A stretch of DNA of 50,026 nucleotides from Saprospiraceae bacterium (GCA_020630735.1 JAHDIP010000013.1:1-50026); one strand, 5' to 3'; positions 18,902-28,860 are shown, counted from the stretch's first letter. Notes: a model not told the origin generated them from the letters alone. A program made the numbers and translations.

Positions 18902-19084
18902 AGTAACGGATAAATAAGTCCATCATTTTGAAATAGAGATGATATTTCTAGACGATTCAAAAAATGCAATTAGCAATGGCTTGTACCAATAGGATACAAG
19001 AGCATGGTTTTCAAGGCTTTTTTGAAGTAGTATAGAAACATAAAAGCATAAGCAAAATGTGGTAGTTATTATTTGATCGTTACT
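18902..19084. mobile_element. MITE-like inverted-repeat element, copy 2
   Basis: 183 bp, with ends AGTAACGGATAAATAAG (from 18902) and, on the minus strand from 19084, AGTAACGATCAAATAATAA. Each continues to a CATTTTG block. The left ~37 bases match the left end of the 55-214 element at about 31 aligned positions, with a 3-base gap. The interiors also share CAAAAAA and AAGGCTTTTT blocks and carry a compact stem (here CTTGTA/TACAAG). It lies about 70 bases upstream of the 2006-aa gene and so probably within its leader or promoter region. Confidence 0.6.
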
Positions 19085-19878
19085 AATAATCAATTGATAA
19101 ATCCAAAGGGATTTTCGCTTTTACATCGAAAAAATATTGTCGGAATACACAGTAGGTGAGTATCGGTTTTGTCATGGAATTATATGTTAATCAATCGGTT
19201 CGAAAAAGTAGTACATATAAGTTAGATAAACATCTAATCTTATAAGCATCATCAGTATGCCGTTGTATGTGGACTGCTAAGTGAACGGAGGAATACTGAA
19301 GGAGAAAAAAGAAAGTAAAACGTTTTTCTAGTTTTTCGTCCTATGCAAAAATAACGATAAAAAACTTTAAAATGCGGCTAATTCATATAGTATTTTTTAT
19401 TTCTTTTACTCGTTCATCCTAAATATTTTATACATTTCTATAAAAACAATACAACAAGATAAAAAATATATAAATATCAAAAAACTCATTAAGCACTGAT
19501 TATCAATACTTTTAATTTATAACCCTAATAAGTTAATTCTTAAATATTCCTTTTAGCTATATCAAATTAATTATTTTTTTAACAAAAAAATTTAACAGTA
19601 ACTACTTTACTTTCAGCATTACATGTCAAATAATTTACATTTTTTACTGGTAGTATTCGGCAAAAGAACGTATATTTGTATTTCCATACTCATTTATACA
19701 CCCCGTATAATTTATTCCAACAAGCCTTAATTGGCAGTTTATAGAATCTCGAAAGCTGGCTGAACCTTGAAAAGCAGTATCTGCACTATTGCAGCGGCTT
19801 AGTATTTGCCACGTTCATGCTAGTAAACAGCCGCATTTGAACAAAAAACAACATCAGAGTAATCTCTGCTGTAAAGTT
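19085..19878. other. Intergenic region between divergent adhesin genes
   Basis: About 790 bases of AT-rich sequence with no credible ORF. A TATATTTG box at 19671-19678 is listed separately. On the minus strand TATTTTTG (19353-19346) is a weak candidate for the 2006-aa gene, which would then have a leader of about 500 bases including the inverted-repeat element. Nothing else is recognised. Confidence 0.5.
19671..19678 (+). promoter_or_regulatory. Bacteroidota -7 box (TAnnTTTG)
   Basis: TATATTTG matches the TAnnTTTG consensus of the housekeeping sigma factor of this phylum. No good TTTG is seen about 20 bases upstream, so it rests on one element. It would give the LRR/type-B gene a leader of roughly 190 bases. 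Confidence 0.45.
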
Positions 19879-22800
19879 ATGCCCATGAGACAAGGATTAT
19901 TACTACTATTTGTTACAACTTCTTTATTCTTATCCGATCTACCGATTTTTCAATCCACTATAGATTGGTATCTTTCGTATACCGCCCAGTCAGAAGTTAA
20001 AGAGGTAATATACAAACACGAAGATGTAACTTGCTCGGAAGAAGCTCCGCTAGTTGCTAATGTTTGTGCATATACCGATTCTTTGGCACTCGTTGCTATA
20101 TATAATGCGACAAATGGTCCTGGCTGGTCAAATAGTTGGAATTTAGGTGACCCCATGAGCACTTGGTTTGGGTTAACCTTAAATGCTCAAGGTTGTGTAG
20201 AAGAATTAAAATTAAACACCAACAATCTAAACGGATCATTACCTGCAGACATTGGCAATTTGTCTAGTATAGAGTTACTTCATCTAGATAATAACAACCT
20301 TTCTGGTTCTATTCCTCCAGAGATTGGTTTTCTTAGTAATCTTCAGGTTTTATTTTTGGATGATTGTAATTTTTCAGGAAGTATACCTGAAGAAATGGGT
20401 ATGATGTCTAGCATGCATACTTTCTTTTTAGATAATAATAATATTTCAGGTGATGTACCAATGACTTTTCAGAATCTTGGAAATTTACAAAACTTTGAAT
20501 TCTTTAATAATGAGGTAGAATTTTTACCAGACCTTTCTGCCCTACCATTGCAATTTAAAAAATTAAAAACTCAAAATAATCGCCTAACATTCGATGATCT
20601 CTTACCTAATGTTGGTAATGCCCTTTGGGATTATTATGTGCCACAAGACTCAGTTTATCGAGAAGAAACAATTGCTATCAATGCAGGTACTTACTACGAA
20701 ATAGATTTAGAAATTGATGCAGCTATAACAACTAGTACTTACACTTGGTATAAAAACGGTGCTTTTTTTAGAACAACTACTGATAATAAATTAGTCTTCG
20801 ATTATATTGGACCTGCCGATAGTGGTGTATATACTTGCGACATTACAAACCCAATGGCTCCTCTACTAACCTTACATAGTCGACCAGTTACTTTAGTTGT
20901 CTCTTGTGTGACTCTGGTAGGTCAAGTAACAGACGAAATCTGTTCTGGTGAAAGTGTAACTTATGGTGGTCAAACCTTTAATGAAGCAAATCCTATTGGC
21001 TCTGTTCCATTTCCAGGAGGCAGTGTATTGACTTGTGATTCTTTGTTAGAAGTAACTGTAACTGTAATTCCTGAAGTGGTCGAATTTTTAGATACTGTTC
21101 TTTGCCAAGGAGAAAGTATCATTGTTAATGGTACAACTTATGATGCTTCCTTCTCTAACGGAAGTGAAGTAATGACAGGACCAAATACTTGTGATTCGAC
21201 TATTATTGTTTCACTAAGTTTTCTTAGTACACCTGTTGGAACCTTTGAAGAAGTATACTGTCCAGGTCAATCTGTTACTATAAATGGAACTCTTTATAAT
21301 GAAACTAATCTTACTGGTTCAGAAACATTTGATAACGGGAGTTATCTAGGATGCGACTCCATTCTTAATGTCAATATAAGTTATAACCCAGTTGCTACTG
21401 GAACCTACATGGCCACTTTATGCCAAGATGAAACGGTTACAATAGGAACAAGTATTTATGGGTTTAGTACTCCTAATGGAGTAGAAACATTGCAAACAGC
21501 AGAAGGCTGCGATTCAACTGTTACCGTTAGTTTAAGTTTCCACCCTACCCCACTAGGTTCCTTTAATCCAACATTATGTGATGGTGAAAGTATTACTTAT
21601 AACGGTGTTGTTTATAACCAAGCCAATCCTACTGGCCAAACCATCATACCAGATGCAAGCCCTGAAGGTTGCGACTCAACTATTAATGTAAGTGTAAATT
21701 TCTTAGCACCTGTTACTGGATTAGAAAATAGTACACTTTGTGAAGGTCAAAGTATAACTATAAATGGTAACATTTACAATCAAGCCAATCCTACTGGCGT
21801 AGAAGTATTACCTAATGCAAGTGCATTAGGTTGCGACTCTACCGTTACGATAGATCTATCTTTTTCATCAGCTGTCATCAATCCAATTAGTGATACTTTT
21901 TGTGCTGGTGGTTCTGTAACTATCAATGGAATAATGTATGATGAAACGAATCCTACAGACACTCTATTTTTTGCTAGTGGTTCGGTATCAGGTTGCGATT
22001 CATTTATCTATATCAATTTATCATTTAATGCGCCTGCTATTGGTTCACTTACACAGACACTTTGTGAAGATGAAAGCGTAACAATAGGAAGTAGTGTTTT
22101 TGATATTAATAATCCAACAGGAACAGCTACGCTTAATAATGCTACTCCTGCGGGTTGTGACTCTACGGTCAATGTCAATCTTAGTTTTCATCCAACTGCT
22201 ATCGGAACATATACGCCCACAATTTGTGAAGGAGATACTGTGTTTGTAGGAACAACTGCTTTCCACCAAAATAGTCCAAGTGGTACAGTCATTTTAGCAA
22301 ATGAAAGTCTCTACTCTTGCGACTCTACAGTCAATGTAAATGTGTCATTTTATACTCCTGCGGAAAGTAACGAGATGATAACTCTTTGTCAAAGAGATAG
22401 TTTTATTTATGATGGTATAATTTACACTGAAGAAAATACTGGAGGATCTACAACAATTGGTGTCGTATTAGAAAATGCGAATTATAATGGCTGTGATTCT
22501 ATCGTTTACACTCAACTTGAATTTGCACCTCCTATTGAATATGATCTTAACCAAATGCTTTGTACCAATGGTAGTATTGTTATTAATGGAACAGTGTATG
22601 ATGAAAATAATATGACGGGAACCGAAATTCTTGAAAACGCAAGTGCACTAGGATGCGACTCTATTGTCAACGTAAGTTTAACATTCGCGTCTGTCGTTAT
22701 CAACAATGTGAATCCTACTTTATGTGAAGGTGAAAGTTTGATGATTGAAGGAATTGTTTATGATGTCAATAATCCTACGGATACAATTTCTTTACCTAAT

Positions 22801-25305
22801 GCCGCTGCTTCTGGTTGCGACTCAAGTATTTACATCAACCTAAGTTATGAACTCCCTGCTTCAGGAAATTATACAGATGTTTTATGTGTAGGAGAAAGTG
22901 TTATGATCAATGGTGTTCTTTATGATGAAGGTAATTCAAGTGGTGTAGAGACTTTAGCAAATGCTACGCCGAATGGATGTGATTCTACACTGACTATTAG
23001 CCTTAGTTTTTATGAAGCAACTGGAGAGCTTACTCCTACCTTATGTAGTGGAGAAAGTTTAACGATAGAAGGAGTAGTTATCGACGAAGATAATCCTACC
23101 GAGACGATCCTAATTCCGAATGCTGGTTTATATGGTTGTGATTCTACCTTAGTTGTTAGTGCCAACTTCCAAGATGCAATAGAAGGTGCTTTCGAACCGA
23201 CACTTTGTATCGGAGATAATATAATTGTCAACGGAACAATTTATGATCAAGATAATCCTACTGGACAAGAAACACTTACGAATGGAAGTGTGAATGGTTG
23301 TGATTCTATTGTCAATGTTAGTTTATCGTTTTCGACTTCTGTTATGGCATTACTCAATCCTATTGTGTGTGAAGGTGAAAGCATTGACATTAATGGCGTT
23401 ACCTTTGATGAAAATAATTTGACAGATACCTTAATGATTGCTGGTGGTTCTGCTTCAGGATGTGATTCTACTGTTTTCGTATCGCTTAGTTTTTATACTC
23501 CTCCTACCGGAAACTATAGCGAAACTATTTGTGAAGGAGATAGCATAGTCATCAATGGAACAACATACGATGAAACAAATACTACTGGAACTGAAGTATT
23601 ACCAAATGCAAGTTTAGTCAACGGCTGCGATTCTATTCTAAATATAAGTATTAACTTTTTCGCTCCAGCAGTAGGAACGTATACTAATACGATTTGCGAA
23701 GGAGAAAGCGAAATCATCAATGGAACAACTTATGATGCGAATAATACAAATGGAACTGAAATTTTAGAGAATGCAAGTTTAGTCAATGGCTGTGATTCGA
23801 TACTCAATGTAAGTATCAGCTTTTTTGCTCCTATTGAAGAAAACTATAATGAAACACTTTGTCCTGGAGAAAGTGTCGTCATCAATGGAATAACCTATGA
23901 TGAGAATAATAGTACGGGTACAGAAGTATTTGAGAATGTAACTATAAATGGTTGTGACTCTACCTTAAATATAACTATCGACTACTATCCTCCTGCAACA
24001 GGAAATTATATTGAGACCATTTGTGATGATGAAACGATCATCATTAACGGTACAGAATATGGTGCAAACAATCCTAGTGGTACAGAAATTTTCACCAATG
24101 CATCTCTCAATGGTTGCGATTCTACGTTGATGATCAAGCTAAACTTTTTCGCACCTTCCGAAGGAATGCTAGAAGGCGATTACTGTCTCGATCAGTCTGT
24201 AACTATCAATGGTACAATCTACGATAAAGATAATCCAAGTGGTTCAGAAGTATTTCCCAATGCTTCTGCCAATGGTTGTGATTCTACCTTAATGATCAAT
24301 CTAAACTTCATGGAAAATGTAACGGGTACACTTGAAGCTTCTATCTGTGAAGGAGAAAGTTACACGCTCAATAATTCAACTTACTCCACGAGTGGAACTT
24401 ATGATGAAACTATCGTTGGTGGTAGTGTGATGGGCTGTGATAGTATCGTTACTTTATTTCTAACGGTTGAAAGTCCAACTACAATTGGTTTAGCGGAAGC
24501 AGGAGAAGATACAGAGGAATGTAATACAACAACTAGTCTTTCTGGAAATCTTCCACCTAATACCACAGGTGTTTGGACAACAGCTTCTACTGGTTTTATT
24601 TTTGATAATACAGATGCCAATAGTCAGGTGAGTGGTTTGTCTGAAGGTAATAATACATTTGTATGGACTCTCTCTACGGAGTTATGTTCCAACTACGATT
24701 CGGATACCGTAACGCTTGTTATGCTCAACTTGCCTGATGCTATTGATGACAATATTAGTTTGACGTACCAAGAATTGAGTGAACCGTTCTCTGTTTTTGA
24801 AAATGATGATTTGAACGAAGTCGAAGATTGGAGTTTAAATATTACGGCTCAACCTGATGCAGGCGGAAGCTTACAAGAACAGAACATTGGTGAATTTATT
24901 TACACACCTATTCAAGGGTTTTCTGGACCGATGGTTTTCCAATATAATTTGTGTAATGAACTTTGTGCGTCTCTTTGTGATACAGCAAATGTCTTTGTCG
25001 ATGTACCAGATAATGTTGATGATAGCGTTGATATTCCAAATGGTATCACACCAAATGGTGATGGCGTAAATGATGCTTTTGTAATTTCTCAATTAGTAGA
25101 AAATCCAGACCTATACCCTGATAACGAATTAGTAATTTTCAATCGTTGGGGTGATGTCGTTTACTCTGCCAAACCTTATAACAATGATTGGGAAGGGAAA
25201 AACGATAATGGAAGTAATCTACCGCTTGGTACTTACTACTTCGTCCTACGATTAGATATTGCTGAAGGGATCATCCATAGAGGCGATATTACTATTTTGA
25301 AATAG
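19879..25305 (+). CDS. LRR surface protein with 22 two-cysteine repeats and T9SS type B (gliding-associated) C-terminus
   Basis: 1808 aa from the ATG at 19879. The open frame extends back to a TTG at 19789, but the signal peptide (MRQGLLLLFVTTSLFLS) supports the later start; ATG 19885 is equally possible. Plant-type LRRs occupy about residues 111-228 (NNLSGSIPPEIGFLSNLQVL), and an Ig-like domain about 273-343 (SGVYTCDITNPM). Then come 22 tandem repeats of ~54 residues (about 345-1534), each with LC-GESV-INGT-YD--NPTG near its start and GCDST--V-LSF at its end. A ~180-residue beta region precedes the C-terminal CHU_C/type B domain (GITPNGDGVNDAFVI, IFNRWGDVVY, W-GK--NG--LP-GTYYFVL). Type B proteins generally depend on a PorP/SprF-type partner; one lies at 27765. 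The methyltransferase gene begins 7 bases after the stop. Adhesion or gliding role inferred. Confidence 0.88.
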   Translation: MPMRQGLLLLFVTTSLFLSDLPIFQSTIDWYLSYTAQSEVKEVIYKHEDVTCSEEAPLVANVCAYTDSLALVAIYNATNGPGWSNSWNLGDPMSTWFGLTLNAQGCVEELKLNTNNLNGSLPADIGNLSSIELLHLDNNNLSGSIPPEIGFLSNLQVLFLDDCNFSGSIPEEMGMMSSMHTFFLDNNNISGDVPMTFQNLGNLQNFEFFNNEVEFLPDLSALPLQFKKLKTQNNRLTFDDLLPNVGNALWDYYVPQDSVYREETIAINAGTYYEIDLEIDAAITTSTYTWYKNGAFFRTTTDNKLVFDYIGPADSGVYTCDITNPMAPLLTLHSRPVTLVVSCVTLVGQVTDEICSGESVTYGGQTFNEANPIGSVPFPGGSVLTCDSLLEVTVTVIPEVVEFLDTVLCQGESIIVNGTTYDASFSNGSEVMTGPNTCDSTIIVSLSFLSTPVGTFEEVYCPGQSVTINGTLYNETNLTGSETFDNGSYLGCDSILNVNISYNPVATGTYMATLCQDETVTIGTSIYGFSTPNGVETLQTAEGCDSTVTVSLSFHPTPLGSFNPTLCDGESITYNGVVYNQANPTGQTIIPDASPEGCDSTINVSVNFLAPVTGLENSTLCEGQSITINGNIYNQANPTGVEVLPNASALGCDSTVTIDLSFSSAVINPISDTFCAGGSVTINGIMYDETNPTDTLFFASGSVSGCDSFIYINLSFNAPAIGSLTQTLCEDESVTIGSSVFDINNPTGTATLNNATPAGCDSTVNVNLSFHPTAIGTYTPTICEGDTVFVGTTAFHQNSPSGTVILANESLYSCDSTVNVNVSFYTPAESNEMITLCQRDSFIYDGIIYTEENTGGSTTIGVVLENANYNGCDSIVYTQLEFAPPIEYDLNQMLCTNGSIVINGTVYDENNMTGTEILENASALGCDSIVNVSLTFASVVINNVNPTLCEGESLMIEGIVYDVNNPTDTISLPNAAASGCDSSIYINLSYELPASGNYTDVLCVGESVMINGVLYDEGNSSGVETLANATPNGCDSTLTISLSFYEATGELTPTLCSGESLTIEGVVIDEDNPTETILIPNAGLYGCDSTLVVSANFQDAIEGAFEPTLCIGDNIIVNGTIYDQDNPTGQETLTNGSVNGCDSIVNVSLSFSTSVMALLNPIVCEGESIDINGVTFDENNLTDTLMIAGGSASGCDSTVFVSLSFYTPPTGNYSETICEGDSIVINGTTYDETNTTGTEVLPNASLVNGCDSILNISINFFAPAVGTYTNTICEGESEIINGTTYDANNTNGTEILENASLVNGCDSILNVSISFFAPIEENYNETLCPGESVVINGITYDENNSTGTEVFENVTINGCDSTLNITIDYYPPATGNYIETICDDETIIINGTEYGANNPSGTEIFTNASLNGCDSTLMIKLNFFAPSEGMLEGDYCLDQSVTINGTIYDKDNPSGSEVFPNASANGCDSTLMINLNFMENVTGTLEASICEGESYTLNNSTYSTSGTYDETIVGGSVMGCDSIVTLFLTVESPTTIGLAEAGEDTEECNTTTSLSGNLPPNTTGVWTTASTGFIFDNTDANSQVSGLSEGNNTFVWTLSTELCSNYDSDTVTLVMLNLPDAIDDNISLTYQELSEPFSVFENDDLNEVEDWSLNITAQPDAGGSLQEQNIGEFIYTPIQGFSGPMVFQYNLCNELCASLCDTANVFVDVPDNVDDSVDIPNGITPNGDGVNDAFVISQLVENPDLYPDNELVIFNRWGDVVYSAKPYNNDWEGKNDNGSNLPLGTYYFVLRLDIAEGIIHRGDITILK

Positions 25306-25312
25306 GTCAGCT

Positions 25313-25969
25313 ATGGAAAAACAACATATGCCATCTCGCTTTATTGGAAAAACAACAGAAGAGACCTTTACCGAAATATATCAAACGAACCATTGGACAG
25401 GTGAGGAAAGTATTTCTGGTCCAGGCTCTGCCTTAGCACAAACGAAAACAATCATACAGGAGCTAAACCTCTTACTTAAAACATTAGATATTTCTACCAT
25501 GCTCGATCTTCCGTGCGGAGATTTCAATTGGATGCAACGAGTCAAGCTATCAAGTATAGAATATATTGGTGCAGATATTGTAGATGCTTTAATTGAAACG
25601 AATGTTAGCGAATATTCAAATGCTCATATTTCCTTTATAAAAAAGGATTTGATTACTGATTCTCTTCCTAAAGTTGATCTTATTTTGGTACGTGATTGTT
25701 TGGTACACTTTTCTTATACAGACATTAGAGCTGCCTTAAAAAACATTAAAGCTTCTGGGGCTAAATATTTGTTGACAACAACTTTTACAAATCGGAAAGG
25801 TAATCGAAATATTGTGACGGGCGAATGGCGACCAATTAATTTACAAATGGCTCCTTTTCATTTTCCTCAACCTATTTTGGTAATCAACGAAAATTGTACC
25901 GAAGGCAATGGTTATTTTAAAGATAAGTCGCTTGGTCTGTGGACTATTGAAGAACTTAGTACATTATAA
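25313..25969 (+). CDS. Class I SAM-dependent methyltransferase
   Basis: 218 aa. The glycine motif of a Rossmann methyltransferase is at about residues 63-73 (MLDLPCGDFNW), followed by an acidic strand end (YIGADIVDALIE), then DLILVRDCLVHF as motif IV and a beta-strand block KYLLTTTF. No signal peptide, so cytoplasmic. It starts 7 bases after the stop of the LRR/type-B surface protein and is surely co-transcribed with it. The acceptor cannot be read from the sequence; a sugar or small molecule is as likely as a protein. The coupling to a surface protein gene is unexplained. Confidence 0.8.
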   Translation: MEKQHMPSRFIGKTTEETFTEIYQTNHWTGEESISGPGSALAQTKTIIQELNLLLKTLDISTMLDLPCGDFNWMQRVKLSSIEYIGADIVDALIETNVSEYSNAHISFIKKDLITDSLPKVDLILVRDCLVHFSYTDIRAALKNIKASGAKYLLTTTFTNRKGNRNIVTGEWRPINLQMAPFHFPQPILVINENCTEGNGYFKDKSLGLWTIEELSTL

Positions 25970-26094
25970 ACTGATTTAGCAAAACTGTTTCCCTCCTGAC
26001 ATTTACAATTCTTAATGCTAACTCGATCCAACTATTATGAATAGTATTCGTTAAAGTCCTGTATACCTCATTTATAAAACTGAATTGTCGAAGA

Positions 26095-27672
26095 ATGACC
26101 AACTTATTTTATCATAGAAGTAGAATTACTCTTTTTTTAATTGTTGCCTTTGCTACTTTCTCTTCAGCACAGGTACAAGACTTTATTGAGCAAACCGATC
26201 AATTTTTACAACAGTACGTAAAAGATGGTCAAGTCGATTACAAAAAAATAAAAGAAAATCCTTCGCAACTAGATCAACTGACAGCAACACTAAAAAATAG
26301 TTCCCTTTCAAAGGAAACCGTTACAAGCAAAAAAGCATTTTGGATAAATGCCTACAATATTAGTGTCATTCAATCCGTCATTCAAGACTACCCTATTCGT
26401 TCACCCAAAGAAATTAATGGTTTTTTCGATCAAGCAAAACACGCTATTGCTGGTTTCGAACTGACCTTAAACGAGCTGGAGCAAAAACAATTACTCGACA
26501 TCGACCAAGATGCTCGCTTACATTTTGTATTAGTTTGTGCTGCCAAAGATTGTCCACTTTTACAAAACCGAGCTTACCAAGTTTCGACATTGGAGCAACA
26601 GATAGAGACGCAAGTAAAAAATACCTTAAATGATCCGAACTTTATTCGCATAGATAATTCTAAAAACATCGTCTATCTTTCTGAAATTTTTAACTGGTAT
26701 GAAAAGGATTTTAAATCAGCAGGTGGTGTTCTAGCTTTCATCAACAAATATCGAACGACCAAAATACCAGCTCACTACAAAGCAAAACAATACACCTATA
26801 ATTGGTTGCTGAATGAGCAAAGTGAACAAACAGCTCAATTTACATTTGAGCATTATCAAGCGTCAAAGTTATTGATCAAAAAACAAGTCGAAATAAAGTT
26901 ATTCAATGCACTCTACACACAGCGTAGTTTAGACGGCTTTGATCGACCAAACTCTCGTAGCTCTTATTTTTCATCTTTCTATCAATATTTGTATGGCTAT
27001 AATGCCAAACTCAATGTAGGTTTTGATGTTGTTTTCAAATCGAATTTAGTGAATGACCTCGACGAGCGTTCGCCCTTTAATGTTTTGCGTTTTCAGTCCA
27101 ATAGCCATTTTCAGTTACAAGCTTGCACGGAGTCGCACAACATTAGTGAACATTCTGATTGTGCTACCAATATAACAACTGCACAAGATACACTACGACG
27201 TGCAACTGGAGAGCCTTTGCAAACAACTAGTGCCATTGGTTTGTCACACGTTGGTCCAAAGATAAAGTTTATTCCATTCAAGCGTTGGAAAGATATTTCA
27301 TTACAGCAAACACTTTATATTCCTATTCAAAAAAGAGTGGACGGTCAATTGATTTCTTTTACACAGTTTTTTTACGATCGACCTGTTGGAAAAAGCTCGC
27401 AATTTTTTATCGAAGCAAGCCTTTGGATGCCTATTCGACCGCAGTTAAGACCTCAGCCTTTTTTCAAATTTTTCTATAGCTACTTTCCTGTAAAAAATTG
27501 GACGCTGTATGGAATGTATTCTTTGCCTCATGAGTTTGGAATTGGTACCAAATATATGTTGACCAAAAATTTAGAAATAGAATTTTTGTATACTTACTTT
27601 TTACCAATCAAAACCTTCGTTGGAGAAAATTTACCTACTACATTTAACCTTGGTTTTCGATATAGTCGTTAA
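26095..27672 (+). CDS. DUF547 domain fused to a probable outer-membrane beta-barrel
   Basis: 525 aa with a signal peptide (about 1-25, SRITLFLIVAFATFSSAQV). Residues ~28-240 are a DUF547 domain with its conserved blocks KKAFWINAYNISVI, LNELEQ, FVLVCAAKDCPLLQNRAY, LSEIFNWYEKDF and INKYR. DUF547 proteins are normally about 240-280 aa. Here ~270 more residues follow that look like amphipathic strands: aromatic ends, basic turns, YLYGYNAKLNVGFDVVFKSN, FFKFFYSYFPVKNWTLYGMY and a final FNLGFRYSR ending in an aromatic-X-Arg as barrels often do. So the DUF547 part would sit in the periplasm, tethered by a barrel. The gene stands alone, with no promoter box recognised. Function unknown. Confidence 0.75.
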   Translation: MTNLFYHRSRITLFLIVAFATFSSAQVQDFIEQTDQFLQQYVKDGQVDYKKIKENPSQLDQLTATLKNSSLSKETVTSKKAFWINAYNISVIQSVIQDYPIRSPKEINGFFDQAKHAIAGFELTLNELEQKQLLDIDQDARLHFVLVCAAKDCPLLQNRAYQVSTLEQQIETQVKNTLNDPNFIRIDNSKNIVYLSEIFNWYEKDFKSAGGVLAFINKYRTTKIPAHYKAKQYTYNWLLNEQSEQTAQFTFEHYQASKLLIKKQVEIKLFNALYTQRSLDGFDRPNSRSSYFSSFYQYLYGYNAKLNVGFDVVFKSNLVNDLDERSPFNVLRFQSNSHFQLQACTESHNISEHSDCATNITTAQDTLRRATGEPLQTTSAIGLSHVGPKIKFIPFKRWKDISLQQTLYIPIQKRVDGQLISFTQFFYDRPVGKSSQFFIEASLWMPIRPQLRPQPFFKFFYSYFPVKNWTLYGMYSLPHEFGIGTKYMLTKNLEIEFLYTYFLPIKTFVGENLPTTFNLGFRYSR

Positions 27673-27764
27673 ATTTTATTGGCAACTTACACCACAATAT
27701 ATTACTTTTAAAACATATACATCATTTTTTATTACTTATCTAATTGGGTATAGCAATAAAAGGT

Positions 27765-28721
27765 CTATCGCTCAAAGGTATACGATACATTAATTTCATG
27801 TGTACTTCCTAAAGCTGGACCAATTGATGTAATCGAATAATCGAAATTATAACCAACTTTGAAATTATGATCTAAACCGATATTCTCGCCTACAATCACA
27901 CCAGCTTCGACATGAAAGCTTCCACTAGTTGCCAAACCTGTACCTATCCAAAATTTATTATTCATCAAATAGCGTAAGGTAAAATCTAGATTCATTGGTG
28001 CATTAGGTGCATACTTAAACCAAACTGATGATTCTAAAAAATGACCATTACTTAGTTCATTATACATTCCTGCTAAAGCATAAATATGTTGAACACGCTT
28101 TGTATAAAACGCTCCTGTATTATCTTCAAAGGTCAAATCTAAACCAAGTAGTTGAGGAATAGATACGCCACCATATATTCGGCTGCCACTCAAAAAACCA
28201 CCTTGCAAAACTTGATAATAAAAAACACCTAAACCAGCATCTGGATATACTTTAGATTGATCTGCATCTGTCAATACATCTCCAAATTCACGTAAGCGAA
28301 TTTCGGTAACATCTACTCGATATTGGACAGCTCCAAAACTCAACCCCACTGATAAACCATTGTAGTAAGGATCATTTGAAAACAATCCAGCAACACGACC
28401 ATAAGCTCCTGTAAATCCCGTTGGCCCTGTTTGGTCATTCATCACATATAAGCCGCTTACAATGCCAACATTGCTGATGCCATCATAGATGTATTCTCCA
28501 AATAAGGTTTGAGTACTCGGCGCAGATTTTAATCCAATCCATTGACGGCGATAAGAAGCACCAAAAGAAACATTGTATTCATACAACATGTAATCCTCAC
28601 TGACAGCAGCAGGGTTAATAATGGTTGCATTTTGGCGATACTGAGTAAATAAGGGAAGTTGTTGGGCATCTATCTGACTACAAAAAAGCAGACACATGAG
28701 GCTTAGTAATAATCTATTCAT
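27765..28721 (-). CDS. PorP/SprF-family type IX secretion outer-membrane protein
   Basis: 318 aa from the ATG at 28721, which begins a clean signal peptide (MNRLLLSLMCLLFCSQIDAQ). An ATG at 28793 would add 24 charged residues before it and is less likely. The family signature follows directly: LPLFTQYRQNATIINPAAV, then YRRQWIGLKSAPSTQTL, and later IYGGVSIPQLLGL, with the C-terminal strand EINVSYTFER typical of barrel proteins. Family members work with T9SS in delivering or anchoring type B cargo such as SprB. It lies downstream of the 2432-aa adhesin on the same strand, but that adhesin has a type A domain. The only type B protein in the window is the LRR protein ending at 25305. Confidence 0.85.
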   Translation of the reverse strand: MNRLLLSLMCLLFCSQIDAQQLPLFTQYRQNATIINPAAVSEDYMLYEYNVSFGASYRRQWIGLKSAPSTQTLFGEYIYDGISNVGIVSGLYVMNDQTGPTGFTGAYGRVAGLFSNDPYYNGLSVGLSFGAVQYRVDVTEIRLREFGDVLTDADQSKVYPDAGLGVFYYQVLQGGFLSGSRIYGGVSIPQLLGLDLTFEDNTGAFYTKRVQHIYALAGMYNELSNGHFLESSVWFKYAPNAPMNLDFTLRYLMNNKFWIGTGLATSGSFHVEAGVIVGENIGLDHNFKVGYNFDYSITSIGPALGSTHEINVSYTFER

Positions 28722-28840
28722 GGGACAATCGGTTTGTTCATTGTTAAGCTCATCAAAAATACGAATATCTCGTGCAGTAATCAATTTTTCCATTGAATTA
28801 TTTTCTTGGTGTAGGTAATTTCTTTTCGGCTCATTAAAGT

Positions 28841-28860
28841 ACTACCCTATTTCGGGTAGT
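28841..28860. other. Hairpin upstream of PorP/SprF gene
   Basis: ACTACCC (28841-28847) pairs with GGGTAGT (28854-28860) around TATTTC. AAGTACT just outside on the left and AGTACTT on the right extend the symmetry. It lies about 120 bases upstream of the PorP/SprF start and could be an operator or a leader structure. Confidence 0.35.

Noticed and set aside
19789-19878. Longer LRR protein starting at TTG 19789
   Set aside because: It would place 30 polar, Cys/His-rich residues before a good signal peptide; ATG 19879 or 19885 is better.
20910-24480. Possible CRISPR array from regularly spaced repeats
   Set aside because: The period is ~162 bp, in frame, with protein-level conservation; these are coding repeats. 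No cas genes are present.
28722-28793. 24-residue N-terminal extension of PorP/SprF
   Set aside because: The extension is charged and precedes a normal signal peptide, so the internal ATG is preferred.
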